DNA of 64,000 nucleotides from Ancylobacter moscoviensis (GTDB taxonomy: Bacteria > Pseudomonadota > Alphaproteobacteria > Rhizobiales > Xanthobacteraceae): contig NZ_VMBP01000005.1 of the NCBI RefSeq assembly GCF_007559435.1, positions 124,001-188,000 on the forward strand. The letters are read 5' to 3'. Below the pieces are notes generated by a model. The model was not told where the DNA came from, ran no database searches, and was given only the letters and a program-made list of their open reading frames with translations. Position 1 is the stretch's first letter. Each line of letters begins with the position of its first letter. Shown piece by piece: positions 45,261-56,286 of the stretch. A program made the position numbers and the translations under genes.

Positions 45261-46028
45261 ATGAACAAATACGTCGAACCTCCCGCGCGCCGCGGCGCGA
45301 GAGCGACGGAGCCGTTGGCTCGTCGGGCGACGGCGCTCGCCTCGAAGGGGGGCGATCGCTACAAGGACGCCCAGCGGCACAGCCGGCGCGTGCGCTTTTT
45401 TCGCTGGGCCCTGCCGGTCGGCGTGGTGACGATGCTCGGGCTCACCGTGGCGGTGAACTATCTCGACCCGTTCAGCATCGCCGTCGACCTGCCCTTCGAA
45501 CTGGGCCGGGTGTCGCTGTCGGGCACGCAGGTGAAGATGGAATTCCCCCGCCTGCACGGCTTCACGGCCGACAACCGCAGCTACAACGTCTCGGCGATCT
45601 CGGCCTCGCAGGACCTGACGAAGCCGGACAGCATCAACCTCGACAAGATCGACGCCAAGATGGAGCTGGCCAATAATGGCTGGGCCAACCTGACGGCGAA
45701 TGCCGGCCACTACAACACCAAGACCGAGCAGCTGGAACTGACCGAGGGGGTCCGCTTCGACACCTCCTCGGGCTATGGCGGCACACTCAAGGACGCCGCC
45801 ATCGACATCAAGGGCGGCAAGCTGGTGTCGAATCATCCGGTGGAGCTGACCTATCAGGACGGCAAGCTGACGGCCGACAGCATCGAGGTCACCCAGAAGG
45901 ATTCGCGCGCCCTGCTGACCGGCAACGTGCAGCTCGACTTCAAGATGCCGCCGGCCGACGGCGACACGCGCAAGAGCACCGAGGCGCCGAAGCTTCGGGG
46001 TGCGACAACGGTGGGCGTCACCCCGTGA
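45261..46028 (+). CDS. lptC: LPS export protein LptC
   Basis: A 255-residue bitopic inner-membrane protein passing lipopolysaccharide from LptB2FG to LptA. A basic N-terminus leads into a single membrane helix (FFRWALPVGVVTMLGLTVAV, residues about 48-67), followed by a periplasmic beta-jellyroll with FTADNRSYNVSA and GYGGTLKDAAIDIKGGKLV. The ATG at 45261 gives the usual short cytoplasmic tail. It is followed by lptA and lptB. Confidence 0.92.
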   Translation: MNKYVEPPARRGARATEPLARRATALASKGGDRYKDAQRHSRRVRFFRWALPVGVVTMLGLTVAVNYLDPFSIAVDLPFELGRVSLSGTQVKMEFPRLHGFTADNRSYNVSAISASQDLTKPDSINLDKIDAKMELANNGWANLTANAGHYNTKTEQLELTEGVRFDTSSGYGGTLKDAAIDIKGGKLVSNHPVELTYQDGKLTADSIEVTQKDSRALLTGNVQLDFKMPPADGDTRKSTEAPKLRGATTVGVTP

Positions 46029-46073
46029 GTTGCGTCATTGAACGGCCACCGCGGCGCGGCTAGACAGGCAAGC

Positions 46074-46736
46074 ATGAACATGTTGAACCGCTTCGCCGGC
46101 ACCGGCCTCGCCCTTCTCGTGATCTCCGCCGCGGGCCTCGGCCCGCTGGCGACGGAGGCGCTGGCGCAGCAGGGCCGCAACGTGCCGAACGCCCTGCAGG
46201 GCTTCGCCGCCAACCGCGACCAGCCGATCCGGATCAACGCCAACAGCCTGGAAGTGCGCGACCAGGAGAAGCAGGCGATCTTCACCGGCAACGTCGTCGT
46301 CCAGCAGGGCGACACGACGCTGCGCTGCAAGAAGCTGGTGGTGTTCTACGACGGCAAGGAAGCGGGCGGCGCGGCCAAGAGCGGCGAGGCGCTGGCCGCC
46401 GGCAGCCCGATCAACTCCTCCGCCATCCGCCGGCTGGAGATCATCGACTCGGTGGTCGTGACCACCAAGGAGCAGACGGCGACCGGCGAGAAGGGCGTGT
46501 TCGAGACCGCCTCGAACACCATCACGCTCACCGGGAGCCCGGTGGTGCTGACCTCGGGGCCGAACGTGATCCGCGGCAAGAAGCTGACCGTCGACCTGAC
46601 CAGCGGCCTGTCGCGCTTCGACGGCGGGCGCATCGAGAGCCTGATCGTGCCCAACAGCATGAAGCAGATGGAAGGCGCCGCCGCCCCGGGAGCGGCGCCC
46701 AAGCCGGGGGCGAAGCCCGCCAAGCCGACGCCCTGA
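46074..46736 (+). CDS. lptA: LPS transport periplasmic protein LptA
   Basis: A 220-residue periplasmic bridge protein that carries lipopolysaccharide to the outer membrane. A signal peptide (residues 1-31, ending ALAQ) precedes the OstA/LptA domain with DQPIRINANSLEVRDQEKQA and AIFTGNVVVQQGDTTLRC. The tail is Pro/Ala/Lys-rich. It lies 45 bases after lptC. Confidence 0.93.
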   Translation: MNMLNRFAGTGLALLVISAAGLGPLATEALAQQGRNVPNALQGFAANRDQPIRINANSLEVRDQEKQAIFTGNVVVQQGDTTLRCKKLVVFYDGKEAGGAAKSGEALAAGSPINSSAIRRLEIIDSVVVTTKEQTATGEKGVFETASNTITLTGSPVVLTSGPNVIRGKKLTVDLTSGLSRFDGGRIESLIVPNSMKQMEGAAAPGAAPKPGAKPAKPTP

Positions 46737-46747
46737 GGCGTTTTGCG

Positions 46748-46779
46748 CCCGGCACCCTCGACGGCGTGCGGGTGCCGGG
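46748..46779 (+). terminator. Hairpin in the lptA-lptB spacer
   Basis: CCCGGCACCC pairs with GGGTGCCGGG around a 12-base loop. Few T follow, so it is either a partial terminator or a processing/stability element. Confidence 0.45.
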
Positions 46780-46939
46780 GAGCGTTTCCGGGGCGCGGCG
46801 TCGTTCGCCTGCGCATCGTGAACCGGCGCGGATCCGCAACATGCGGGCGCTTGCGGCCCGGATTTTGCATCTGCCATTTGCCAGCCGCGTTTAGAGCGTT
46901 TATCACCTTCCGGGTGGTGACTTCACCACGGAGGTGCGC

Positions 46940-47890
<951 letters not shown>

Positions 47891-47944
47891 CATGGACAAG
47901 CCGCCGCCCGCCCCGCTCGATGCCGTCCGTGGAGAGTGCGCGCC

Positions 47945-49549
47945 ATGTCGCTGAGCCCGCGTCTCGAATTCCGCCAGACCCAGTCGCTGGTGATGACGCC
48001 GCAGCTCATGCAGGCGATCAAGCTGCTCCAGCTCTCCAATCTCGATCTGGTGGCCTATGTCGAGGCGGAACTGGAGCGCAACCCGCTGCTGGAGCGGCAG
48101 GTGGAGCCGGAGGGCGAGCGGCCGGGCGAGGCGGAAGGCGAGGGGCGGGAAGGCGGCGAGCGCGTCACCGATGCCGATCTCGACCCGCGCGCCGGCCATG
48201 GCTTCGAGGCCGAGGGCACCGGCGGCGAGCGTGAGGAGCGGGTTTCCGACTGGCTGGAGGAGCGGCTCGACGCCAGCCGCAGCGCCATCGAGGACCGGCT
48301 CGATACCACGCTGGAGAACGTCTACCCGGACGATTCCGGGCGCGAGCCGGCGGGCCTCGCCCCATCCGGCGAGGCGCCGGCCTATTCGGAATGGGCGGGC
48401 GTCGGCACCGGCGGGCGCGACGATGACGGCTACAACCTCGAAGCCTTCGTTTCCGCCGAGACGACGCTGGCGGACCATCTGGAAGGGCAGCTCGCCCTGG
48501 CGGTGAGCGATCCCGTGGAGCGGCTGATCGGCCAGAACCTCATCGATCTCATCGACGAGGCGGGCTACCTCTCCGCCGACCTCGCGGGCGTCGCCGAACG
48601 GCTGGGCGCCCCGCCGGAGACGGTGGAGAAGGTGCTCGGCGTGGTGCAGAGCTTCGATCCGCCGGGCATCGGCGCGCGCTCGCTGGCCGAATGCCTCGCC
48701 ATCCAGCTCAAGGAGCGCAACCGCTACGACCCCTGCATGGCGGCGCTGCTCGGCCATCTCGAACTGCTCGCCCGGCGCGAATTCACCACGCTGAAGCGGG
48801 TATGCGGCGTCGACGACGAGGACCTTGCCGAGATGGTCGGCGAGATCCGCCGGCTCAACCCCAAGCCGGGCCTCGCCTTCGGCTCGGGAATCATCCAGCC
48901 GATCGTGCCGGACGTGTTCGTGCGCGGCACGCCGGACAACTGGCTGGTGGAGCTGAACGCCGACACGCTGCCGCGCGTGCTGGTGAACCAGGCCTATTAT
49001 TCCCGCGTGCAGAAGACGACGCGCAACGAGCGCGAGAAGGCGTTCCTCTCCGACTGCATGCAGACCGCCACCTGGCTCACGCGCTCGCTCGACCAGCGGG
49101 CCCGCACCATCCTCAAGGTGGCGACCGAGATCGTGCGCCAGCAGGACGCCTTCCTCACGCTCGGCGTGCAGCACCTGCGGCCGCTGAACCTGCGCATGGT
49201 GGCGGACGCCATCGGCATGCACGAATCGACGGTGTCGCGCGTGACGTCCAACAAATACATGGCGACGCCGCGCGGGATCTTCGAGATGAAGTACTTCTTC
49301 TCGTCTTCTATTTCCGCTTCCGACGGCGGCGAGGCGCATTCGGCGGAGTCGGTGCGCTTCCGCATCAAGCAGATGATCGACGCGGAGAGCCCCGACGACG
49401 TGCTTTCCGACGACACGCTGGTGCAGCGCCTGCGCGAGGCCGGCATCGACATCGCCCGCCGCACCGTCGCCAAATATCGCGAGGCGATGCGGATTCCCTC
49501 GTCCGTGCAGCGCCGCCGCGAGAAGCAAGCGGCCCTCTCGGCCGGCTGA
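47945..49549 (+). CDS. rpoN: RNA polymerase sigma-54 factor
   Basis: A 534-residue sigma-54 that directs transcription of nitrogen-regulated and other -24/-12 promoters with activator proteins. Region I begins SPRLEFRQTQSLVMTPQLMQ, the Gln-rich activator-interacting helix. The core-binding domain (about residues 160-330) and DNA-binding domain follow, ending with the RpoN box ARRTVAKYRE. ATG 47945 is preferred over GTG 47936. hpf and ptsN follow, the conserved rpoN cluster. Confidence 0.97.
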   Translation: MSLSPRLEFRQTQSLVMTPQLMQAIKLLQLSNLDLVAYVEAELERNPLLERQVEPEGERPGEAEGEGREGGERVTDADLDPRAGHGFEAEGTGGEREERVSDWLEERLDASRSAIEDRLDTTLENVYPDDSGREPAGLAPSGEAPAYSEWAGVGTGGRDDDGYNLEAFVSAETTLADHLEGQLALAVSDPVERLIGQNLIDLIDEAGYLSADLAGVAERLGAPPETVEKVLGVVQSFDPPGIGARSLAECLAIQLKERNRYDPCMAALLGHLELLARREFTTLKRVCGVDDEDLAEMVGEIRRLNPKPGLAFGSGIIQPIVPDVFVRGTPDNWLVELNADTLPRVLVNQAYYSRVQKTTRNEREKAFLSDCMQTATWLTRSLDQRARTILKVATEIVRQQDAFLTLGVQHLRPLNLRMVADAIGMHESTVSRVTSNKYMATPRGIFEMKYFFSSSISASDGGEAHSAESVRFRIKQMIDAESPDDVLSDDTLVQRLREAGIDIARRTVAKYREAMRIPSSVQRRREKQAALSAG

Positions 49550-49721
49550 AAAGGCCCGCCGCCGCGTGGCTTGCCGAGCTATCCACTGCCCCTCGTTGAC
49601 ACATTCCCTCGCGGCTCCTACCTCTTAAGGGCACCGGCCGGGCATGTAGGGGGTTCGGGCAGGGAGGGGGCGGACAGAATCGACCGCCATGCGCCTTGCC
49701 CCAGCAGAGGGACGAGTCACG

Positions 49722-50315
49722 ATGCCGCTGCGGGTTTCTGGAAAAAACATCGACGTGGGCGAGGCGCTGAGGCAGCGGGTTTCCGACCGCGTGGCCGGCG
49801 CCATGGGCAAGTATTTCGACGGCGGCTGGTCCGGCCATGTCACGGTGGCCCGCGAGGGCTCCGGCTACCGCTCCGACTGCGCGCTGCATCTCGACAGCGG
49901 GACGGTGCTGCAGGCCCATGCGGACGCACAGGATCCCTATGCCAGCGCCGACGCCGCCATGGAGCGGATCGAGCGGCGGCTGCGCCGCTACAAGAGCCGT
50001 ATCAAGCGCCGCGCCCTGAACGGGGAGGGCAGCGCGCTCGCCGAGACGGTGCCGCTGACCGTGTTCACCGCCCCCGACCACGAGGACGCCGAGCTGATCG
50101 AGGGCTGGAGCCCGACCGTGGTGGCCGAGGCGACCGCCAACCTGCCGCGCCTGTCGGTCAGCGACGCGGTGCTGGAGCTCGACTTCACCGGTGCTTCCGC
50201 GCTGGTGTTCCGCCATGCCGGCCATGGCCGCATCAACGTCGTCTACCGGCGTGGGGACGGCCATGTCGGCTGGGTCGATCCGCCCACCAGCGCCATGGCG
50301 GAAGAAGTCCATTGA
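49722..50315 (+). CDS. hpf: Ribosome hibernation promoting factor (long form)
   Basis: A 197-residue protein that pairs and silences ribosomes in stationary phase. The N-terminal S30AE domain (residues 1-105) starts LRVSGKNIDVGEALRQRVSD. A linker leads to the C-terminal dimerisation domain containing FRHAGHGRINVVYRRGDGHV, the feature of the long form that forms 100S dimers alone. Confidence 0.94.
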   Translation: MPLRVSGKNIDVGEALRQRVSDRVAGAMGKYFDGGWSGHVTVAREGSGYRSDCALHLDSGTVLQAHADAQDPYASADAAMERIERRLRRYKSRIKRRALNGEGSALAETVPLTVFTAPDHEDAELIEGWSPTVVAEATANLPRLSVSDAVLELDFTGASALVFRHAGHGRINVVYRRGDGHVGWVDPPTSAMAEEVH

Positions 50316-50389
50316 TCGCCCCTGTCTCCGGGAAGCGCGCGGCCGTGAGAGCGGCCCGCGCGCTTCGTCTCGCCGCGACGCGGATCACC

Positions 50390-50434
50390 ATGTCCCGGAC
50401 CGTTATGTCCCACACCGTCATGCCCCGGATTGTC
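50390..50434 (+). repeat. Triplicated 15-bp repeat before ptsN
   Basis: Three tandem variants of ATGTCCCGGACCGTT lie in the hpf-ptsN spacer. They are in frame in a 24-codon open frame (50390-50464) that encodes MSRTVMSHTVMPRIV and overlaps the ptsN start by 14 bases. Confidence 0.7.
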
Positions 50435-50450
50435 AGCCACGGATCGAGTC

Positions 50451-50915
50451 ATGGCTTTGAATGACATTTTGGCGATGGCCGCCGTGTTCCCGACCCTGCG
50501 GGTCGGCAGCAAGAAGCAGGCCCTGCAGGAGCTGTCGGCCCATGCGGCGGAGCTGCTGAAGCGGGACGAGCGGGAGATCTTCGAGACGCTGAACCAGCGC
50601 GAGCGGCTCGGCTCCACCGGCGTCGGCAACGGCATCGCCATTCCGCACGGCAAGCTGGCCAAGATGGACAAGCTGTTCGGCATGTTCGCGCGGCTGGAGA
50701 AGCCGATCGACTTCGAGGCGCTGGACGGCGAGCCGGTCGATCTGGTGTTCCTGCTGCTGGCGCCGGAGGCGGCGGGCGCGGACCATCTGAAGGCGCTGGC
50801 GCGTGTCGCCCGCCTGCTGCGCGACCCGGAGGTGGCCAAGAAGCTGCGCAATTCGCGCGACGCGGCCTCGATCCACGCCATCCTGACCGGCGCGCCGGCG
50901 ACCGACGCGGCCTGA
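50451..50915 (+). CDS. ptsN: PTS IIA-like nitrogen regulatory protein PtsN
   Basis: A 154-residue EIIA-Ntr protein, terminal phosphate acceptor of the nitrogen phosphotransferase system, which signals to potassium uptake and other targets. The phosphorylated histidine is in NGIAIPHGKL (about H66), with the family motif VDLVFLLLAPE nearby. It closes the rpoN-hpf-ptsN cluster. Confidence 0.95.
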   Translation: MALNDILAMAAVFPTLRVGSKKQALQELSAHAAELLKRDEREIFETLNQRERLGSTGVGNGIAIPHGKLAKMDKLFGMFARLEKPIDFEALDGEPVDLVFLLLAPEAAGADHLKALARVARLLRDPEVAKKLRNSRDAASIHAILTGAPATDAA

Positions 50916-51047
50916 GGCGGCGGCCGGGCGATTTCGCACCGGCCGGTCGGCTTTCCCGTCGCGGTGGCTTTCCCGCTGCGACGGCTGTCATTGCGGCGGC
51001 GAGCGCCTATGTCAGAAGGCGGATAGCGTTCCTCAGGAGAGACCTCC

Positions 51048-51374
51048 ATGGCCGAAACGTCGATTCCCGCCAATCTTGCCCTCGCGTCGGAGCAGTGCCG
51101 CGCGGCGCGCGCGCTGCTCGACTGGAGCGCGCAGCAGCTCGCCGAGCGCGCGCGCGTGACGCTGGACTGGCTGCACGCCTTCGAGGAGGGCCGCGAGCCG
51201 GGCGAGGATGTCGACCCCGGCGAGGCGGAGCGGCTGCGCCGCGTGCTGGAGGAGGCCGGCATCGACTTCCTCGACGCCGGCGAGGCGAGCACCGGCGGCG
51301 GGCCGGGCCTGCGCATCAAGCAGAAGGCCGGCTATATCCCGTCCGAGCGGCTGAGTTCGGCCAACGACGTGTGA
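51048..51374 (+). CDS. Small XRE-like helix-turn-helix protein
   Basis: A 108-residue protein with a HTH-like N-terminal half (QCRAARALLDWSAQQLAERARVTLDWLHAFEEG) in which the Q-AR-L-W-S-Q-LAE pattern of XRE-family regulators can be seen. The second half is acidic, then basic (GLRIKQKAG) at the end. AGGAGA precedes the ATG. Target genes unknown. Confidence 0.8.
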   Translation: MAETSIPANLALASEQCRAARALLDWSAQQLAERARVTLDWLHAFEEGREPGEDVDPGEAERLRRVLEEAGIDFLDAGEASTGGGPGLRIKQKAGYIPSERLSSANDV

Positions 51375-51472
51375 GATGGTGGCGATCCTGCCCTGGTGAT
51401 CGTTTCCCGGCCCGGCGCTTCGCCTGCGGCTCCGCGGGGCCGGGAAACCATGACAGCATCGAAAAGCCCGCT

Positions 51473-51554
51473 GTCATGCCCGGCCTTGGGCCGGGCATCC
51501 ACGCCTTCCTCGGAGCCGAGAGCCGTGGATGGCCGGGTCGAGCCCGGCCATGAC
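51473..51554. repeat. Paired palindromic repeat, copy F
   Basis: GTCATGCCCGGCCTTGG palindrome followed by CCACG, then a CGTGGATGGCCGGGTCG palindrome ending in ATGAC. It lies between convergent genes. Confidence 0.8.
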
Positions 51555-51571
51555 GTCCCGCTATCGGGAGC

Positions 51572-52645
51572 CTACGGCGTGATCGCCACCTTGAGCACGC
51601 CGTCGCGCTGGTGCGAGAAGAGGTCGTAGGCGGCCTCGATGTCGTCCAGCTTGAAGCGGTGGGTGACCAGCGGCTTGAGGTCGACGCGGCCGGAGGCGAT
51701 GACGTCGATCAGCCGGCGCATGCGCTCCTTGCCGCCGGGGCAGAGCGTGGTGACGATCTTGTTGTCGCCGAGACCGGCCGAGAAGGCGCCGAGCGGGATC
51801 TTCAGGTCGGTGGAATAGACGCCGAGGCTGGAGAGCGTGCCGCCCGGGCGCAGCACGCGCAGCGCGGTCTCGAAGGTGTTCTGGGTGCCCAGCGCCTCGA
51901 TGGCGACGTCCACGCCGCGGCCGTCGGTGAGCGCCATGATCTGCTCGTAGACGTCGCCCTGCTTGAAGTCGACCACGTCGGAGCAGCCGAGCTTGCGGGC
52001 GATCTCCAGCCGCGCCGGCACGGTGTCGACGCCGATGATGCGGGTGGCGCCCTTCAGCTTGGCGCCGGCCACGGCGCACAGGCCGATCGGGCCGAGCGCG
52101 AAGACCACGACATGGTCGCCGATCTTCACCGCGCCGCTCTCGGCGCCGGAGAAGCCCGTGGACATGATGTCCGGGCACATCAGCACTTCCTCGTCGGTGA
52201 GTTCGTCCGGCACCGGGGCGAGGTTGGCGATGGCGTCGGGCACCAGCACATATTCGGCCTGGGCGCCGTCGATGGTGTTGCCGAACTTCCAGCCGCCCAT
52301 CGGCTTGAAGCCGTGCTTGGTGCCGGGGCCGTCCTGCGAGGAGCAGCCGCACAGGCAGGCATAGGAATGGCCGCTCGGCGTGATGGCGCCGGCGATGACG
52401 CGCTGGCCTTCGCGATAGCCGGTCACCTGCGAGCCGAGCTTTTCGATCACGCCGACCGGCTCATGGCCGATGGTGAGGCCCTTGGCGACCGGATACTCGC
52501 CCTTGAGGATGTGGACGTCGGTGCCGCAGATCGTGGTGGTGGTGATGCGGATCAGCGCGTCGAGCGGGCCGACTTCCGGGATCGGCTTCTCGTCGAGCAC
52601 GATGCGGCCGGGTTCGACGAAGATGGCGGCTTTCATCTTGGGCAT
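51572..52645 (-). CDS. Zinc-dependent alcohol dehydrogenase family protein
   Basis: A 357-residue medium-chain dehydrogenase of the threonine/secondary-alcohol dehydrogenase type. The catalytic zinc ligands are in TTTICGTDVHIL and IGHEPVG. The NAD-binding Rossmann motif FALGPIGLCAVAGAKL is near residue 185. The second zinc loop is unusual, a cluster CLCGCSSQ. AGGAGA lies eight bases before the ATG at 52645. Substrate unknown; a simple alcohol is likely. Confidence 0.87.
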   Translation of the reverse strand: MPKMKAAIFVEPGRIVLDEKPIPEVGPLDALIRITTTTICGTDVHILKGEYPVAKGLTIGHEPVGVIEKLGSQVTGYREGQRVIAGAITPSGHSYACLCGCSSQDGPGTKHGFKPMGGWKFGNTIDGAQAEYVLVPDAIANLAPVPDELTDEEVLMCPDIMSTGFSGAESGAVKIGDHVVVFALGPIGLCAVAGAKLKGATRIIGVDTVPARLEIARKLGCSDVVDFKQGDVYEQIMALTDGRGVDVAIEALGTQNTFETALRVLRPGGTLSSLGVYSTDLKIPLGAFSAGLGDNKIVTTLCPGGKERMRRLIDVIASGRVDLKPLVTHRFKLDDIEAAYDLFSHQRDGVLKVAITP

Positions 52646-52753
52646 TGGGCGTCTCCTGCGTTTGGCGTCGCGGGAGAATGCCGACCCGAGATCATCGTAC
52701 CATGACAAGCGTCAAAAGCCGGCCAAGGACTTGCTCGTTCGACGGTATTCGGA

Positions 52754-53428
52754 TCAGCCGACCCCGCGCTCTGCCATCAGCCGTATCACCGCGGCGCGCA
52801 GTTCGGGAATGCCACTTCCGTCGCGGGAGGATGTGGGAAACACGATCGGGAAGGCCGCCGGCCGGCGGGCGAGCGCGGCCTCGGTGGCGGCGACGCGCTG
52901 CGCCAGCTCGGCGGGCTTGAGCTGGTCGGCCTTGGTCAGGACGATGGCGTAGGAGACCGCCGCCTTGTCGAGGCCGTCGAGGACCTCGAGGTCGATGGGC
53001 TTCAGCCCGTGGCGGGAATCGATCAGCACGAAGACGCGGGCGAGGTTGGCGCGCCCGCGCAGATAGGCGTGGATGGTGGCGGTCCAGGCGTCGACCTTGT
53101 CCTTCGGCGCCTTGGCGAAGCCGTAGCCCGGCATGTCGACCAGGGTCAGTTCCGGTCCGAGGCCGAAGAAGATCAGTTCCTGCGTGCGCCCCGGCGTCAC
53201 CGAGGTGCGCGCGAGCGCCTTGCGGCCGGTCAGCCCGTTGACGAGGCTCGACTTGCCCACATTCGAGCGGCCGGCAAACGCGATCTCGATGCCGCGCATG
53301 GGCGGCAGCGTGGGAATGGTCGGCGCGGCCGAGAGGAAATTCCACTCGCCCGCGAAGAGCCGGCGCCCGGCTTCGAGCTCGTCGGGCGTGAAGGCCGACG
53401 CGGCGGCGTTATCGTCGGCCTGATCCAC
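52754..53428 (-). CDS. engB: Ribosome biogenesis GTPase EngB/YihA
   Basis: A 224-residue GTPase needed for late 50S assembly. G1 is GRSNVGKSS (residues 53-61), G3 DMPGYG, G4 TKAD. Starts four bases after yidC stop on the same strand. The rpmH-rnpA-yidC-engB order is the standard origin-distal cluster of alphaproteobacteria. Confidence 0.94.
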   Translation of the reverse strand: MDQADDNAAASAFTPDELEAGRRLFAGEWNFLSAAPTIPTLPPMRGIEIAFAGRSNVGKSSLVNGLTGRKALARTSVTPGRTQELIFFGLGPELTLVDMPGYGFAKAPKDKVDAWTATIHAYLRGRANLARVFVLIDSRHGLKPIDLEVLDGLDKAAVSYAIVLTKADQLKPAELAQRVAATEAALARRPAAFPIVFPTSSRDGSGIPELRAAVIRLMAERGVG

Positions 53429-53432
53429 GATC

Positions 53433-55250
53433 TCAGCCGGCCTTCGGCTTCTTCTTGCGGGAGAAGGTGTCCCGCAGATTGTCCCACAGTTCGATCTTCA
53501 CGCCGTTGCGGCGCATGATGATCGACTGCTGGAGCACCGAGAGGGTGTTGTTCCACGCCCAGTAGATGACGAGGCCGGACGCGAAGGAGCCGAGCATGAA
53601 GGTGAAGATCAGCGGCATCCAGTCGAAGATCGCCTTCTGGGTCGGATCCGGCGGGGCCGGGTTCAGCTTCATCTGCACCCACATGGTGATGCCCATGATG
53701 ATCGGCCACACGCCGAGCAGCAGGAAGTGGCCGATGACCGGCACCGTGCCGGGATCCCACGGGATGAGGCCGAACAGGTTGAAGACCGTCGTCGGATCGG
53801 GCGCGGAAAGGTCCTTGATCCAGCCGAAGAACGGCGCGTGCCGCATTTCGATGGTGACGAACAGCACCTTGTAGAGCGCGAAGAAGACCGGGATCTGGAT
53901 CAGGATCGGCAGGCAGCCGGCGACCGGATTGATCTTCTCCTTCTTGTAGATCTCCATCATCTCCTGCTGGAGCTTCACACGGTCGTCGCCGTAGCGCTCG
54001 CGCAGGGCCTGGATCTCCGGCTGCACCGCCTTCATCTTCGCCATCGAGGCGTAGCTCTTGTTGGCGAGCGGGAAGAAGACGCCCTTGATCAGCACGGTGA
54101 CGATCAGGATGGCGACGCCGAAGTTGCCGACGCCCTTGTAGATCCAGTCGATCAGCAGGAAGAGCGGCTTGGTGATGAAATAGAACCAGCCCCAGTCGAT
54201 CAGCAGGTCGAAGCGGTCGATGTTGTAGGTCTTCTGGTAGCCGTCGACGACGCGCACTTCCTTGGCGCCGGCGAAGAGGCGCCCGTCGGTGGTGGCCTTG
54301 GCGCCGGGCGCCACGGTGACGGCGTCGCCCAGGAAGTCGGTCTGGTAGGTCAGGTCGTTGCCGGCCTGCGCGGCGGAGAAGCGCGCCTGCACCTTCTCTT
54401 CCGCACCGGGGATGACGGTGGCGGCCCAGTACTTGTCGGTGATGCCGAGCCAGCCGCCGACCGAGGGGAAGGTCTCGGACTTGCGCTCGGCGATGTCCTT
54501 GTACTTGATCTCGTGGAGGCCGCCCTCCGAGGTCACGCCGATCAGGCCCTCATGCAGGATGTAGTAGCCGAGCGTGTGGGGCGTGCCGTGGCGCGAGACC
54601 AGCGCGTAGGGGTGCAGCGCCACCGGGGCGGCGGTCGTGTTCTCCACCTCGTCGACCACATGGAACATGTAGTTGGTGTCGATGGTGAGGGTGCGGCGGA
54701 AGGTGAGGCCGGCGCCGTTGTCCCAGGTCAGGACGAGCGGCTTGTCCGGCGTGAGGGTGGCGCCTTCCGGGGCGGTCCAGAGCGTGTCGGCGGCGGGCAC
54801 CGCGACATTCGCGCCGGCGCCGGGCACCCAGCCGAATTCGGCGTAGAAGGGGTTCGGGCCGCCCGAGGGCGAGAGCAGCACGATGATCGGGCTGTCGGGG
54901 CTGACGGTCTCGCGGTAGTCCTTGAGCGACAGGTCGTCGATGCGGCCGCCCTTGAGGGCGAGGGAGCCGACGACGCGGGGCGTGTCGATGGCGATGCGCG
55001 GCGAGCGGGCGAGGGCCTCGGCGCGGGTCAGCGCGGTGGCGGGCGTCGCCGACGGGGCGGGCACCGCGGTGCCCGGGGCGGGCGTTCCGGCCTGGCCCTG
55101 CGGCTGGGCGCCCTGTTGCGCCGCCTGCTGTTGCGCCGCCTGCTGGCGCTGCTGATCCATCTGCGGGATGCCGGAGAAGTACTGCCAGGCGATCAGCACC
55201 GCCATCGACAGCACGATGGCGAGGATCATATTGCGGTTTTCACTGGTCAT
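53433..55250 (-). CDS. yidC: Membrane protein insertase YidC
   Basis: A 605-residue inner-membrane insertase and Sec partner. A signal-anchor helix ([20 protein letters not shown]) is followed by a Gln/Pro-rich stretch, the large periplasmic beta-supersandwich, and then five helices, with [20 protein letters not shown] and [16 protein letters not shown] marking the Oxa1-like core. The tail is basic. Its ATG overlaps the rnpA stop in ATGA, so the two are translationally coupled. Confidence 0.95.
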   Translation of the reverse strand: MTSENRNMILAIVLSMAVLIAWQYFSGIPQMDQQRQQAAQQQAAQQGAQPQGQAGTPAPGTAVPAPSATPATALTRAEALARSPRIAIDTPRVVGSLALKGGRIDDLSLKDYRETVSPDSPIIVLLSPSGGPNPFYAEFGWVPGAGANVAVPAADTLWTAPEGATLTPDKPLVLTWDNGAGLTFRRTLTIDTNYMFHVVDEVENTTAAPVALHPYALVSRHGTPHTLGYYILHEGLIGVTSEGGLHEIKYKDIAERKSETFPSVGGWLGITDKYWAATVIPGAEEKVQARFSAAQAGNDLTYQTDFLGDAVTVAPGAKATTDGRLFAGAKEVRVVDGYQKTYNIDRFDLLIDWGWFYFITKPLFLLIDWIYKGVGNFGVAILIVTVLIKGVFFPLANKSYASMAKMKAVQPEIQALRERYGDDRVKLQQEMMEIYKKEKINPVAGCLPILIQIPVFFALYKVLFVTIEMRHAPFFGWIKDLSAPDPTTVFNLFGLIPWDPGTVPVIGHFLLLGVWPIIMGITMWVQMKLNPAPPDPTQKAIFDWMPLIFTFMLGSFASGLVIYWAWNNTLSVLQQSIIMRRNGVKIELWDNLRDTFSRKKKPKAG

Positions 55251-55648
55251 GGCAGCGTCTCTCCGTCGGCGTTCGCCGGGCGCTGCGGCGCGTTCTCGCG
55301 CGCAGGCTTCGACGGACGCCGGCTTCCTGAGTGAAGGCGGGCGATGCCCCGCTCGATGTCTTTTACGAGATCGGCAAAGGGAGTGCCGAGCGCGGCGCGC
55401 CGGGCAACGATCACATAATCGAAACCGGACTTGCCGGCGCGCGGCAGGGCGTCGCGGACAGCCGCGCGCAGCCGGCGGCGGATGCGGTTCCGCTCGACGG
55501 CATTGCCGTGTTTCTTGGTGACGGTGAGCCCGATACGGGGCGAGGTGTCGTCGGCGCGGTCACGGCCCTGCAGCAGCAGCGGGCCGGAATTGGCGCGCAG
55601 CCCGGAGGCCGCGGCCAGAAAGTCCTTGCGCTTGACGATCCGGTGCAT
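55247..55648 (-). CDS. rnpA: Ribonuclease P protein component
   Basis: A 133-residue basic protein that combines with the RNA subunit to process tRNA 5' ends. The conserved RNR motif appears as [18 protein letters not shown], with [18 protein letters not shown] before it. The tail is Arg/Pro-rich. The start at 55648 gives the family's N-terminus. It lies 65 bases after rpmH. Confidence 0.93.
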   Translation of the reverse strand: MHRIVKRKDFLAAASGLRANSGPLLLQGRDRADDTSPRIGLTVTKKHGNAVERNRIRRRLRAAVRDALPRAGKSGFDYVIVARRAALGTPFADLVKDIERGIARLHSGSRRPSKPARENAPQRPANADGETLP

Positions 55649-55713
55649 GGCGGGGCGCCGATCCTCAGGCGGCAGGGCGGCGCGCCCCAGCCATACGGGG
55701 CCGAAAGGCGAGG

Positions 55714-55848
55714 TCAGGCCGACAGGCGCTTGCGGCCATGAGCCCGGCGGGCATTGATGATCTTGCGGCCGTTGCGGGTCGCCATGCGCGCACGGAAGCC
55801 GTGCCGGCGGGCGCGCACGAGCTTGCTCGGTTGATAAGTGCGCTTCAC
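55714..55848 (-). CDS. rpmH: 50S ribosomal protein L34
   Basis: A 44-residue basic ribosomal protein: [20 protein letters not shown] and the end [18 protein letters not shown] are the family signature. It begins with GTG at 55848, with GGAGAA seven bases upstream. A long in-frame extension to 55941 is not conserved. First gene of the rnpA-yidC-engB group. Confidence 0.95.
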   Translation of the reverse strand: MKRTYQPSKLVRARRHGFRARMATRNGRKIINARRAHGRKRLSA

Positions 55849-55985
55849 GGGTCTTTCTCCGCTTGTTCGATGTGCCGCCCCGGGCCGGAATGCTCCCTTG
55901 CTCTCCGGCACCGCGAACCTGTCGCGGCGATGAACGAACATGCAGGGGGCAACCCGACCGCGCAGGCAGCCGTGATTGGAGGCGG

Positions 55986-56014
55986 CTTATAGGGGGGGCG
56001 CCTGCCCAAGTCAA
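55986..56014 (-). promoter_or_regulatory. Strong promoter of rpmH-rnpA-yidC
   Basis: Minus-strand TTGACT (56009-56014) is followed after 17 bases by TATAAG (55986-55991), giving a leader of about 130 bases before rpmH. Confidence 0.7.
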
Positions 56015-56286
56015 CTTGAGAAGTCGATCCGGGCCGCCCGACATGTGCATGCCGCGCGGCACGTGTCCACGGCCGGGACCCCGACCGCCGGCCGACGGAT
56101 CGTGACGGCCCCCTCTGGCACTCGCGCCGGGGCGCCATACATCATGCAATGGGGTAATCCGTCCGACGGCGACAAGTGCGCAGCGGTGACGCTGCGTCGT
56201 TTCCATGCCGCATTCGTTGGGTCGGATAGGAAACGGTCCTGAATCCGGCGCTCGTCCGGGCAGGGACTGCACGGTCAAGGGGTGCG

